A DNA stretch of 64,000 bases, taken from JBHHUI01 sp965248775 (GTDB taxonomy: Bacteria; Chloroflexota; Anaerolineae; Anaerolineales; JBHHUI01). The position numbers were made by a program, and so were the translations under genes. The stretch lies in contig OZ252150.1 in NCBI GenBank assembly GCA_965248775.1, positions 2,914,001 to 2,978,000 on the forward strand. Direction: 5' to 3'. Below the pieces are notes generated by a model that searched no databases, was not told the origin of the DNA, and worked only from the letters and a program-made list of their open reading frames with translations. Positions 52,464 through 61,009 of the stretch are shown in pieces; position 1 is the stretch's first letter; each line of letters starts with the position of its first letter.

Positions 52464-53579
52464 CTAGCGAAAGTCCTAATAGAGTGGGTCGTCAAATACA
52501 AATACATTCAGCAATTCATTGTCGGCCGCGACCTTTTGCGAGGCTAGCACAACATCGTTCCAAATCTTGACTCTTATCTTGCGACTTTTCCGTCTAAAGC
52601 CATTGGTCTTGTCAGGTTGACAGGCTGTAATCAGATGGCCTTTATGAGTGCGATCTGTCGGTCGAATTCGTTCTCCATATTCAGCCGGGCGTCCGCGCTT
52701 GGACGTGCGTTCAGGCAGATAATTACGCCGGAACACAGCATTGTTAGCCTTCCTGACAAGATAGCGCGCCATAGCCACGCTTTGTATTTCGGTTACTTTG
52801 GCACCCGCATCATGCACTACGATGGCATCTTCTGGTAGCTTGGCTGCGATTTGTTTCAACGCCAATGCCTGTAGTTTAGATTGTCCGGCGACTTGCAGTC
52901 CGGTTTCGGAGACAATCTCCTTGAGAAGTCCCATTCGTTTTCCCGGTTTATCTTTGACACGCCCAACTTCACACACCAGCGCACACCCAACACCCAGCAC
53001 CGCTTTGCCTGCTGACCCTCGGTAGTATTTCCCCTTGGCATCTTTCAAAGCAGGCCGCCCGACAAATGTCAGATCGATATCCAGCGCCCGATAACCTTGT
53101 CGATAGATGATTTCAAATTTGTTGCTACTCAATACTTGTGACCGCTGTGCATCGATAACTTCCTGCACGCTGTACACACCTGTTCGCAACGTATTTTCTA
53201 TCCGATGACATGTATCTGCTGAATAGCCACTTGCTGCCAACGCCGGGAATAATGCCCCGCGACTGTCAAGAAACTTGCCGCTCATTATGCTTAACATCAA
53301 CTGCAGCATATTTTGATTGGTTCCCTTTGGCAGTCCTGCCACACAGTTTTCAACGAAAATTTGGGTTTGTTGTATTATTGCGTCCATCGCAGATCGTGTT
53401 CCTTATTTGGTGTTTTGACCAACCCCATTTTTGAACACTTTCTGCGTTTTGTCACCCCCTCACTTAGCGGAAACTAAAGTTAAGTGCGAGGTAATTGTAT
53501 TGAGTTCACCTTCTCACCAACGCTCTCGAACCGCTGCCTATGTGGTACGCTACACGCGCAACAAACATGGAGGCTTTTC

Positions 53580-54827
53580 TTGAAATCTGATCTTGACCGG
53601 TTGATGGAAGCACGCGATCTCGATGCACTGTTCGTTACCGGCAGCACACGTGAAAATCCGTGCATGTACTATCTCGCAAATGGAGCGCGCGTGGGCGAGA
53701 GTACCTTGGCATTGAAAAAGCGCGGCGCGGCGCCAGTGCTGATTGCTATTGGGATGGAGAGCGAGGAGGCAGCCAAATCGGGCCTGACCGTGCTTCCACG
53801 CAGCCGCTTTAAATTTCAGTCGCTCTTGCAAAACGCAGACGGCAATATGCTTGTCGCTCATGCTCAACTTGTTGAGGAAATTTTCAAAAATCAGGACGTG
53901 CAAGGAAATGTAGGCATATATGGACAGGCTGACCGCGGCCAAACGCTGGCGCTCATGGATGTCATTCGCGAGGGCGCGAACGCAAGTAACTTCAAAATTG
54001 TTGGCGAGCCTTCGCCGAACATTTTTGAAGAAGCACGCATAACGAAGGACGAGGAAGAAATAAAACGTATCCGCAAATTGGCCGAAGCGGCCCTTAATGT
54101 AATCGGTAATACCCGCGACTTCTTGGGCTCTCATCGCGCAAGCAATGGAAACCTGGTAAAAGAAGACGCTTCCGTGCTGACAATTGGCGATGTGAAACGA
54201 CAAATTCGTCGCTGGACATTCGGAAACGAACTCGAAGATCCGGAAGGCGCTATTTTTGCAATTGGGCGCGACGCGGGTATACCCCACTCTCATGGGGAGG
54301 ACAGCGATCCAATTGCACTCGGCAAGACCATAGTCTTCGACTATTTTCCGCGCGAGGCCGGCGGGGGTTATTTTTATGATTTCACGCGTACCTGGTGTGT
54401 TGGCTATGCACCGCCGGAAGTCGAGAAGGTCTACGCGCAGGTCCAGCAAGCCTTTGAACTTTCAATGGATACGCTCGCAGTCGGCCAACCTTGCAAAGCT
54501 GCCCAAAGCCACGTAAATGATTACTTCGAAGCGGCCGGTCATCCAACTGCACGTAGCCATCCGGGCACAACCGAAGGCTATGTTCATTCCCTTGGTCATG
54601 GCATCGGTCTGAACGTGCATGAATCCCCACGCCTGTCCGAACATGCCCAGCCGGGTGAAGTTTTGCAAGCGGGCATGGTGTTGACCATCGAGCCGGGTTT
54701 GTACTATCCGGACAAAGGTTATGGCGTTCGTATCGAAGACTATGTCTGGTTGAATCCGAGCACGCATCAATTCGAGACGATTGGCGAATTCGACAAAGAA
54801 CTCGTGATTCCCATTTCTGAGAACTAA
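53580..54827 (+). CDS. M24 family metallopeptidase (Xaa-Pro aminopeptidase-like)
   Basis: The roughly 415-residue protein has a creatinase-like N-terminal domain and an M24 pita-bread catalytic domain. Its metal ligands lie in TIVFDYFPREAGGGYFYDFTRTW (two Asp), SLGHGIGLNVHESP (His), VLTIEPGLYYP (Glu) and GVRIEDYVWL (Glu). The start is taken as TTG 53580, six bases after GGAGG, because the longer frame reads into the IS-A border with no signals. It probably trims Xaa-Pro dipeptides or N-termini. Positions 53484-53579 between the IS-A end and this gene show nothing else. Confidence 0.9.
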   Translation: MKSDLDRLMEARDLDALFVTGSTRENPCMYYLANGARVGESTLALKKRGAAPVLIAIGMESEEAAKSGLTVLPRSRFKFQSLLQNADGNMLVAHAQLVEEIFKNQDVQGNVGIYGQADRGQTLALMDVIREGANASNFKIVGEPSPNIFEEARITKDEEEIKRIRKLAEAALNVIGNTRDFLGSHRASNGNLVKEDASVLTIGDVKRQIRRWTFGNELEDPEGAIFAIGRDAGIPHSHGEDSDPIALGKTIVFDYFPREAGGGYFYDFTRTWCVGYAPPEVEKVYAQVQQAFELSMDTLAVGQPCKAAQSHVNDYFEAAGHPTARSHPGTTEGYVHSLGHGIGLNVHESPRLSEHAQPGEVLQAGMVLTIEPGLYYPDKGYGVRIEDYVWLNPSTHQFETIGEFDKELVIPISEN

Positions 54828-54852
54828 CGGTGCTCGGAGAGATGACCGCGCA

Positions 54853-55614
54853 ATGCACCATCTGAAATTCGATCACGCTATCATTGCTGTGTTCGATCTG
54901 GAGACCGCCATGAAAGATTTCAGCGCGGCGGGCTTCACTGTTTTCTTCGGTGGCGAACACAAAGGTGGCCATACGCACAATGCGCTTATTGTTTTCGCGG
55001 ATGGAGGATATCTCGAATTGATCGCGCCGACTGACCCTGCGCTGTTCTCATCAGATGCAAGGGAGGCAGGAGGTAACTTTTTGTCTGTTTTCAAAGCTGG
55101 GGAAGGCTTTGTAGGCTACGTCTTCCAGACAACCGATATCGCGATGGAAGTTGAACGTTTGCGGGCTCACGATCTCCCCATAGATCTTCCGAAGTCAGGC
55201 GGTCGCCAACGAGCAGACGGGCAGCAATTGAAATGGCAAGCTGCCATGTTCCCGGGCACAACCACGCCTTTTTACATCGCCGATGTGACACCCCGTGAAC
55301 TGCGTGTACCTGCAGACACCGATAAAACCACACATGCAAATGGAGTCAGCGGGGTTGCTGGCATCGTAGTAACAGTCCCCGATATTAATGCGTTAACGGA
55401 GCAGTATCAGAAGATGCTCCAGCTTGAGCCACTGTCCGGTGCTTCCATTGTCGATGCTAAAACTGTGGAATTCGTAATAAACAACTTCACGGTTACACTT
55501 GCTGCACCCGACGAGACCGACAGTCCCATTGCCAGATATTTTGAGCAGCGCGGCGAGACACCCTACCTGCTGCAACTGCGGACGAACGAGAGCGCGAGCA
55601 CACGCATTTTTTGA
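54853..55614 (+). CDS. Glyoxalase-like (VOC superfamily) protein
   Basis: The 253-residue protein fits the glyoxalase_3-like type. It opens LKFDHAIIAVFDLETAMKDF, then FFGGEHKGGHTHNALIVFADGGYLELIAPTDPA. Repeated beta-alpha-beta-beta-beta units (GVAGIVVTVPDINALTEQYQ) follow. His and Glu that could bind metal are present in HTHNA and YLELIAP. The substrate is unknown. It is 25 bases after the peptidase gene. Confidence 0.8.
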   Translation: MHHLKFDHAIIAVFDLETAMKDFSAAGFTVFFGGEHKGGHTHNALIVFADGGYLELIAPTDPALFSSDAREAGGNFLSVFKAGEGFVGYVFQTTDIAMEVERLRAHDLPIDLPKSGGRQRADGQQLKWQAAMFPGTTTPFYIADVTPRELRVPADTDKTTHANGVSGVAGIVVTVPDINALTEQYQKMLQLEPLSGASIVDAKTVEFVINNFTVTLAAPDETDSPIARYFEQRGETPYLLQLRTNESASTRIF

Positions 55615-55661
55615 CCTAGCTCTCACACACGCTGCGCGCATAGAAATCGGGAAGGGCTGAA

Positions 55662-56690
55662 ATGAGCACACGCATCCTTGGCATTGAAACAAGTTGTGAC
55701 GAGACTGCAGCTGCAGTTGTCGAAGATGGCCGCCAGATACTCTCCAACGTGGTCGCCTCACAGGTGGACTTGCACGCTCAATACGGCGGCGTTTTCCCGG
55801 AAGTCGCATCGCGTGTCCATATCGAAACAATCCATCCGGTTATCCATGAAGCGCTCTCAAAAGCGCATGTCAGTTTCGATGATCTGCACGCGATTGCAGT
55901 AACGCGTGGCCCGGGGCTGGCCGGCTCGTTACTCGTCGGGCTCAATGTTGCAAAGGGATTGGCGCTTGGCCGTGAACTGCCGCTGCTTGGAATCAACCAT
56001 CTCGAAGGGCATATCTATTCGCTCTGGCTGACAGAAGAATTACCCGAAATTGAGTTCCCGGTGTTAACACTTGTCGTTTCCGGCGGACACACGGAACTCG
56101 TGTTGATGACGGATCACCTCACATACGAGCGGCTGGGGGGGACGATCGATGACGCGGCCGGTGAAGCCTTCGACAAAGTCGGGCGTATGCTGGGCCTGCC
56201 CTATCCGGGTGGTCCGCACGTGGAAAAGGCGGCTGCAGAGGGCGATCCACATTCATATAACTTCCCACGCGCTTGGCTGGAAGGGAGCTGGGACTTTTCG
56301 TTTAGTGGATTAAAGACAGCTGTGCTCCGTGAGATCAAACGCCAGTTCCCCAGCCACCGGGCGGGGATCGACGAAACCCCAAGCGGATTACCCGTACCCA
56401 ACCTGTCGGCGAGTTTTCAACAGGCGGCGGTCGAAGTATTGATTGAGAAAGCTGTCCAGGCCGCGGAGCAACATGGGGCCAGAAGCATTTTTATTGCCGG
56501 GGGTGTGTCGGCGAATACTGCGCTACGGAATACTCTACGGAAACGTGCAGGGGAGCTGCCCGTGTTTTCACCGCCACTCGATCTGTGCACTGACAATGCC
56601 GCGATGATCGCCTCCGCCGGCTTCTATCGCTTCGAGAGCGGCCAACGAGATGGCATGGAGATTGATGCGTTACCGTCCTGGCTGCTTTGA
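55662..56690 (+). CDS. tsaD: tRNA N6-adenosine threonylcarbamoyltransferase
   Basis: The 342-residue protein has ILGIETSCDETAAAVVEDG, the metal-binding HIETIHPVIHEAL, GPGLAGSLLVGLNVAKGLAL, LVVSGGHTELVLM and the C-terminal GGVSANTALRNTLRKRA plus CTDNAAMIA. These are the standard TsaD/Kae1/OSGEP signatures for t6A37 synthesis in tRNA. It ends six bases before the convergent YdcF-like gene. Confidence 0.96.
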   Translation: MSTRILGIETSCDETAAAVVEDGRQILSNVVASQVDLHAQYGGVFPEVASRVHIETIHPVIHEALSKAHVSFDDLHAIAVTRGPGLAGSLLVGLNVAKGLALGRELPLLGINHLEGHIYSLWLTEELPEIEFPVLTLVVSGGHTELVLMTDHLTYERLGGTIDDAAGEAFDKVGRMLGLPYPGGPHVEKAAAEGDPHSYNFPRAWLEGSWDFSFSGLKTAVLREIKRQFPSHRAGIDETPSGLPVPNLSASFQQAAVEVLIEKAVQAAEQHGARSIFIAGGVSANTALRNTLRKRAGELPVFSPPLDLCTDNAAMIASAGFYRFESGQRDGMEIDALPSWLL

Positions 56691-56696
56691 AAGTCC

Positions 56697-57500
56697 CTAC
56701 TCTGGCTGAGTAAGCCAGCCACGACTCCAGTAATACATCAACGCGAAATATTCGCGCATATACCCGCGTGTGGCCTGCAGTGCAAAATTTGAGGGGACAA
56801 AGCGGTTGCCGGAAGAAATTTGCCCGATGGAACGCACAGCTGCCACCGAAGCAATCGGCTGCAATCCGCGCGCTTCAAAGGTCGCGAACGCACGCCACAT
56901 ATGAGCAGGCGATGTGACCAGAACGAAACTCTCGATAGAATGGTCAGCAAGCAGCGGCTCAAGATTGAATGCTTGCTCGTAGGTATTGCGTGAGCCCGGT
57001 TCCACCAAGATTCGTTCCTGCGGCACCCCGGCTTCGATGAGCGCGGCCTGCATGGGTTTGCTTTCAGGGCTGAGCGTATCGCGCGAGTCGCCAATCCCCC
57101 CAGACACGATGACCCAGGGATCATCCAACAACTGATAGAGGCGCACGGTCTCAAGTGTTCGAAAGGCGGTCGGACCACTCATGGAATTGATCTCGCCGAT
57201 CTCCGTCCGGTATGTCAAACTCCCACCGCTGATAACAACGACCGCCGTTGCTCCCTGCGCCGCTGCGCGATTGGCAAGCGAGCCATATCCCTTGTCGAGT
57301 CCCGCTCTGAATGCATCTGAAGCAATCGGCACGCTCATCAGGCCGTAGAGGATCAGTACAGCCAGTAGCAGTCTGCGTCCCCATTGGGGCCAGTTCCCGT
57401 TTAAATAGATAAGAACCACGCCAGCAAGAAGGCTCAACAACAGCAAGGGCATCGAGCCCGGGAGAAGGAAATCCTGCACAAAGGTGGTAATTCTTTCCAT
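56697..57500 (-). CDS. YdcF/ElyC-like membrane protein (DUF218)
   Basis: The 267-residue protein has two N-terminal membrane helices (PLLLLSLLAGVVLIYL, LLLAVLILYGLMSV). A DUF218 domain follows with AVVVISGG, TLETVRLYQLLDDPWVIVSGG, ILVEPGSRNTYEQAF and SFVLVTSPAHMWRAFATFEARG. Related E. coli proteins are linked to envelope polysaccharide metabolism. It precedes the helicase-associated gene's end by 18 bases. Confidence 0.86.
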   Translation of the reverse strand: MERITTFVQDFLLPGSMPLLLLSLLAGVVLIYLNGNWPQWGRRLLLAVLILYGLMSVPIASDAFRAGLDKGYGSLANRAAAQGATAVVVISGGSLTYRTEIGEINSMSGPTAFRTLETVRLYQLLDDPWVIVSGGIGDSRDTLSPESKPMQAALIEAGVPQERILVEPGSRNTYEQAFNLEPLLADHSIESFVLVTSPAHMWRAFATFEARGLQPIASVAAVRSIGQISSGNRFVPSNFALQATRGYMREYFALMYYWSRGWLTQPE

Positions 57501-57518
57501 TCAGATCACTATCTCCCA

Positions 57519-59208
57519 TCACTCAATTCGTTCTAGTAAAAGCCCCAACTCAAGCATTGCCTGCTGCAAATTCTGCCAGTCGCGCGCGCGGACTTCGACC
57601 GCCAGCGGGCCGAGCGTTGGTCCGAGGAATCGGCGCGTGAGCGGATTGGCACGCAACTGTTCCATAACATCTTCGGAGCGCACCTGCAGCACATGCGTCC
57701 AGCGCAGTTGCGCTTCGACCCCCTTATCTCCATAGCGCGTCAGAGCACTTTGCAATCGTGACGGAACCTGTCCGCCGGAAGCGCGCTGTAAAAATGTCAT
57801 CACATGCCGCAATGCGACGCCATCTTCAGCCGCACGCAACAAACTATTGGCCGTAATTTCGTAGTCGTAATGTTCTGCATCCCGTAATGGTCGCCAGGCA
57901 GCGATGCGAGCAGCCTGAAAACGATCGTAGCGACAGGCGCAAGCTGCCATTGCCGTACACCTGAATAGTTGCAGGCGTCTCGTTGATTTTCCAACGCGCC
58001 CGGCCGGTCAGTGCGGCGAAGAGTGAAGTCAAACGAAAAGCTGTTTCACGGATCGCCCCAGCATTCGACATCGGCAAATCAGGCAGCGGCTGTCGAGAGA
58101 TATCCGTGAGGCCCAGCCAGTGCATGGGGCCAACGACGATAAAGCGGACGAGCGCGCCGTCCACCCGCCCCCAACTGTCAAAGCCTCGCAATATTTCGTC
58201 GCTGCCGGCATCCCGCACAAAGGGCGAATCGTAATCTCCGGCCACACGTTGAAAGTCAGGCTTGTGTTTGAAGATGTAGGCCACCAGACCGTCCAGGCTG
58301 CACCATTCCCCAACAGGAACTGTTTGCAGCGTTTCGAGCACAGCCTCACGCGCCCGCAATGCATCGCCATGCTTGTCCGCCGATTTTTCAAAGAGCAGTC
58401 CGGGCACATTTAGAAAATCATGCCAGCCGCGGGAATCCCGCCAGGCCTCCACAAGTTGCTGCAATTGCTCAACCCTCGGTCCATCCAGAAAAGCTCGCAC
58501 CCGGGCCGGGTCCAGCGCGAGCGGATGACCACTAATCCAACCCAACTCTCGTGCCAGCTGCACCGTCAATCCCAGCGCGGCTGGCTTGCGTAGATATGAC
58601 CGCAGCTGCTCTCCTGTCTCGGCTGAAAGTTGCCCGGCTTCATCTAATATCGTGGAATTCGGCTGCAGATAGGCAAGCAAAGTACACATATCATCCACTG
58701 CTGTAGAGCGAGCAGCGACGAAATCGGCGATGGCACTCCGCAGTCCGATCTGCGGTGCCGGGAGATTACTTTTTATTACATCCGGCAGCAACGGGTCCAG
58801 ATCGAGAGGAATGTAAATATGCTCTTCCGATTCGCCGGCTACCGTGGAGAAGGCGCGCCCGATCAGGCCGCGATACCAGAGCACTTCAGAAACATTGGCT
58901 GCTTGCAAGTGGGGTTGTTCTCGTTCGCGTGCACCGGACCCGAATGGCCTGATTGCTCCATATTCGCGTTCGAACCCGACAACGGGTATATGACCGCCTG
59001 CAGCCTGAAGCTTCTGCAGCGCTGCGGATGCCTCGGATGAAAGTCCGGCCATTAGAAGCGCAACGAATTCAACCTGTTTGTAACTCTCTGCCAGTTCGGC
59101 GGCAGCCTCGCGGGCCTTGCCAGATTGAAGTTCAATCCCGGCAGCCTCCGCAATTGCGCGCAGGAGGCTCAGGTCGTAATCTAGGAATGTGTGTGCGAGG
59201 CTATACAT
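57519..59208 (-). pseudogene. Helicase-associated (XPB/Ssl2 N-terminal-like) protein with a late frameshift
   Basis: The first frame (59208 down to about 57930) gives about 425 residues of a helicase-associated domain protein. It includes LGWISGHPLALDPARVRAFLDG, VPVGEWCSLDGLVAYIFKHK and RVDGALVRFIVVGPMHWLGLTD. After VYGNGSLRLSL the sense shifts to another frame, RYDRFQAARIAAWRPLRDAEHYDYEITANSLLRA, which continues to the stop at 57519. One base has changed near 57915-57935. No helicase core is present; the domain alone is common in Chloroflexota and Actinomycetota. Its function is unknown. Confidence 0.78.
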
Positions 59209-59370
59209 TCGTGGAGAATGAAAAGATCAGATAGTTTCCCATCACAACGAGAACAAGTTCATTATCTCACGGCACATTTATCCAATTGAAAGCCTCAACT
59301 TCACAAACTTCGGATTCCATTCCACATTCTGCTCCTGCGCTATTCTCTGCTTTACATAGCATCAGTTGAT

Positions 59371-59399
59371 TTGACCCTGTTTTTTCCCCACTGTACAAT
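59371..59399 (+). promoter_or_regulatory. Promoter of the DLPDWL operon
   Basis: TTGACC (59371-59376), a 17-base spacer and TACAAT (59394-59399) form a good sigma-70-type promoter. The ATG at 59408 lies almost at the expected transcript start, so the first gene would be leaderless or nearly so. The 160 bases between 59209 and here hold no other feature that I can support. Confidence 0.55.
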
Positions 59400-59407
59400 G
59401 GCGTGCA

Positions 59408-59632
59408 ATGAAGAATCAGTTCATGCGCAGGCTTTCTGAACTTGGTCTGGAAGGCTTGCTCGACGAATTATTTGAGCCAGGCTCCCCACTCGCTCTACTT
59501 AGCTCGCAGGTACTGCTTGTCGCTGAACCGCTGCTCTCGACTTTTACGGATACACAATCAATCTTGTCAATCAGCACGCGCCTAGAAGGTCTCGAATCCA
59601 TCGACGATTCATCACTGCAGGAAATGAATTAA
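59408..59632 (+). CDS. Small protein of unknown function
   Basis: The 74-residue acidic, leucine-rich protein (MKNQFMRRLSELGLEGLLDELF...) has no recognised family or signal peptide. It is the first gene after the promoter at 59371 and ends three bases before the DUF6754-like gene, which supports it as real. Confidence 0.55.
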   Translation: MKNQFMRRLSELGLEGLLDELFEPGSPLALLSSQVLLVAEPLLSTFTDTQSILSISTRLEGLESIDDSSLQEMN

Positions 59633-59635
59633 GGG

Positions 59636-60385
59636 ATGGATAATTTGGTCGGTCTTGGGCTTGTACTCCTTTTCGCAGTTCTAATCGTTGCGATGAGGCT
59701 GCGGGATCGACGAAGAAAAGAACCAGTGCTGTTGCGCGAGATCGAAGGATTCGATGAACTTCCAATCCGAGTCGGGCACGCGGTTGAAGCCGGACAGAAG
59801 CTGCATGTGTCACTCGGCAGCGCCGGTATCGGCGGACAGGATACCGCTGCAACATTGGCCGGGCTGGCGGTTCTCAACCGTCTGGCAGTCGCTGCCAGCA
59901 TCTCTGACCAGCCACCGATAGTGACGACCGGCGATGGCGCTGCCATGATCCTCGCGCAGGATACGCTGCGGCGCATTTATCGACGGCAACATGCCATAGA
60001 CCGCTACGAACATAGTGCCGGGCGCTTGACCGGCGCGACACCATTTTCCTATGCAGCCGGCACAATGCTGGCGCATCGTGATGAACGCATCGCCACAAGC
60101 TTGCTGCTGGGCAGGTTCGGCATGGAAATGGCCTTAATCACTTCGGCAGGCGTTCGCAGCGGCACCCATCAGATTGCCGGAACCGACGATCCACAATCAC
60201 AGGCATTGCCTTTTGTGACTGCTGATCACGCGCTAATCGGAGAGGATATGTTTGCAGCAGGAGCATATATTTCGGGTGGCGATCCATTCCATATCGCAAG
60301 TTTGCAGGCGCAGGATTGGATGCGACTGATTGTCGCAGGTGTTATTGTGGTCGGTGCAGTCTTGCGAACGATCGGGGTCTTCTAG
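59636..60385 (+). CDS. DUF6754-like membrane protein
   Basis: The 249-residue protein has an N-terminal helix (LVGLGLVLLFAVLIVAM) and a central globular domain. That domain includes GHAVEAGQKLHVSLGSAGIGGQDTAATLAGLAVL, SDQPPIVTTGDGAAMILAQD and GAYISGGDPFHIASL. A C-terminal helix (WMRLIVAGVIVVGAVLRTI) ends it. This matches a family often found in Chloroflexota; its role is unknown. It is in an operon with two further membrane proteins. Confidence 0.65.
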   Translation: MDNLVGLGLVLLFAVLIVAMRLRDRRRKEPVLLREIEGFDELPIRVGHAVEAGQKLHVSLGSAGIGGQDTAATLAGLAVLNRLAVAASISDQPPIVTTGDGAAMILAQDTLRRIYRRQHAIDRYEHSAGRLTGATPFSYAAGTMLAHRDERIATSLLLGRFGMEMALITSAGVRSGTHQIAGTDDPQSQALPFVTADHALIGEDMFAAGAYISGGDPFHIASLQAQDWMRLIVAGVIVVGAVLRTIGVF

Positions 60386-60387
60386 CC

Positions 60388-61008
60388 GTGCGTGAGCGTG
60401 TTCCTACCGTGATGGCGATCCTGATTGGGTTCGTCGTACTGCTGGGATACTTCCTGCGAATTCCTGTTCTGGATCAATTCCGCAACTTCATGGTCGATCT
60501 GGCAGCCACGCTCGCGGCCATCGCGTTACTCGTGGGCATCCTCAACCTGGCCCGCGTCCACGGCGGCAAAGTTTTGGAATTCAAAAATGGTTGGCCTTAC
60601 AGCCTGACTTTATTGGGCGGGCTCGGCACCATCTTGCTCGTGTGGGCGTTGAGCTATGTCATTCCTGGTGCGCGACAGTATGTGATTTTCATCTTCACTT
60701 ATGTGCAAACTCCTTTGGAAGCCACGCTAGGCGCGCTACTTGCATTTATCCTGGTTGCGTCCGGCATCAGGCTGATCCGTGTACGGCTCACGACCAACTC
60801 CGTTATTTTTGTCGCTGTCACTCTGATCCTTTTATTTGGATTGATCTCATTCCGATTTATCCCTGAAGTATTACCAGAAATTCGCGGTTGGATTATCCAG
60901 GTTCCGGCTGTCGCTGGTGCGCGAGGCATTATTCTCGGACTGGCATTGGGAGCGATTGCCACCGGCTTGCGGGTTCTCATTGGTGCAGATCGTCCTTACG
61001 GCGAATAA
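60388..61008 (+). CDS. Polytopic membrane protein of unknown function
   Basis: The roughly 206-residue protein, starting with GTG at 60388 two bases after the previous stop, has six to seven hydrophobic segments (VMAILIGFVVLLGYFL, FMVDLAATLAAIALLVGIL, SLTLLGGLGTILLVWALSYVI and others). No family is recognised. Spacing shows it belongs to the same operon. Confidence 0.68.
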   Translation: MRERVPTVMAILIGFVVLLGYFLRIPVLDQFRNFMVDLAATLAAIALLVGILNLARVHGGKVLEFKNGWPYSLTLLGGLGTILLVWALSYVIPGARQYVIFIFTYVQTPLEATLGALLAFILVASGIRLIRVRLTTNSVIFVAVTLILLFGLISFRFIPEVLPEIRGWIIQVPAVAGARGIILGLALGAIATGLRVLIGADRPYGE

Positions 61009-61009
61009 T

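Larger units (their letters stand above)
47184..52478 (+). mobile_element. IS-B: IS701-like element inserted in IS-A
   Basis: Ends TAGGACTTTCGCTAG (47184-47198) and its inverse at the right (final CGAAAGTCCTA at 52468-52478) are flanked by ATAGA (47179-47183, 52479-52483). It has itself been hit by IS-C, IS-D and IS-E. Removing them leaves about 1070 bp, almost the same as the 1061-bp element at 32 kb, which has related ends. Confidence 0.85.
46693..53387 (-). pseudogene. IS-A transposase in two pieces
   Basis: The N-terminal piece (53387-52479) starts MDAIIQQTQIFVENCVAGLP and contains RALDIDLTFVGRPALKDA and AIVVHDAGAK. It ends NVFVFDDPLY at the IS-B junction. The C-terminal piece resumes at 47178 with KKPWVLITNVRELRPRVVYGFYLDRWPVEHPP and ends at 46693. 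Joined across the single target site the frame is continuous, so the gene was intact until IS-B landed in it. Confidence 0.85.
46621..53479 (-). mobile_element. IS-A: outermost element of a nested IS stack
   Basis: Inverted ends CTTTAGTTTCCGCTAA lie at 46621-46636 and 53464-53479, each bordered by TTAA (46617-46620, 53480-53483), the likely target duplication. The element is split by IS-B at 47184-52478. Without IS-B and one ATAGA copy it would be about 1.55 kb, a normal size, carrying one transposase. Confidence 0.82.

Noticed and set aside
46693..53479. A composite transposon carrying cargo genes
   Set aside because: All open frames inside belong to the nested insertion sequences; no passenger gene was found.
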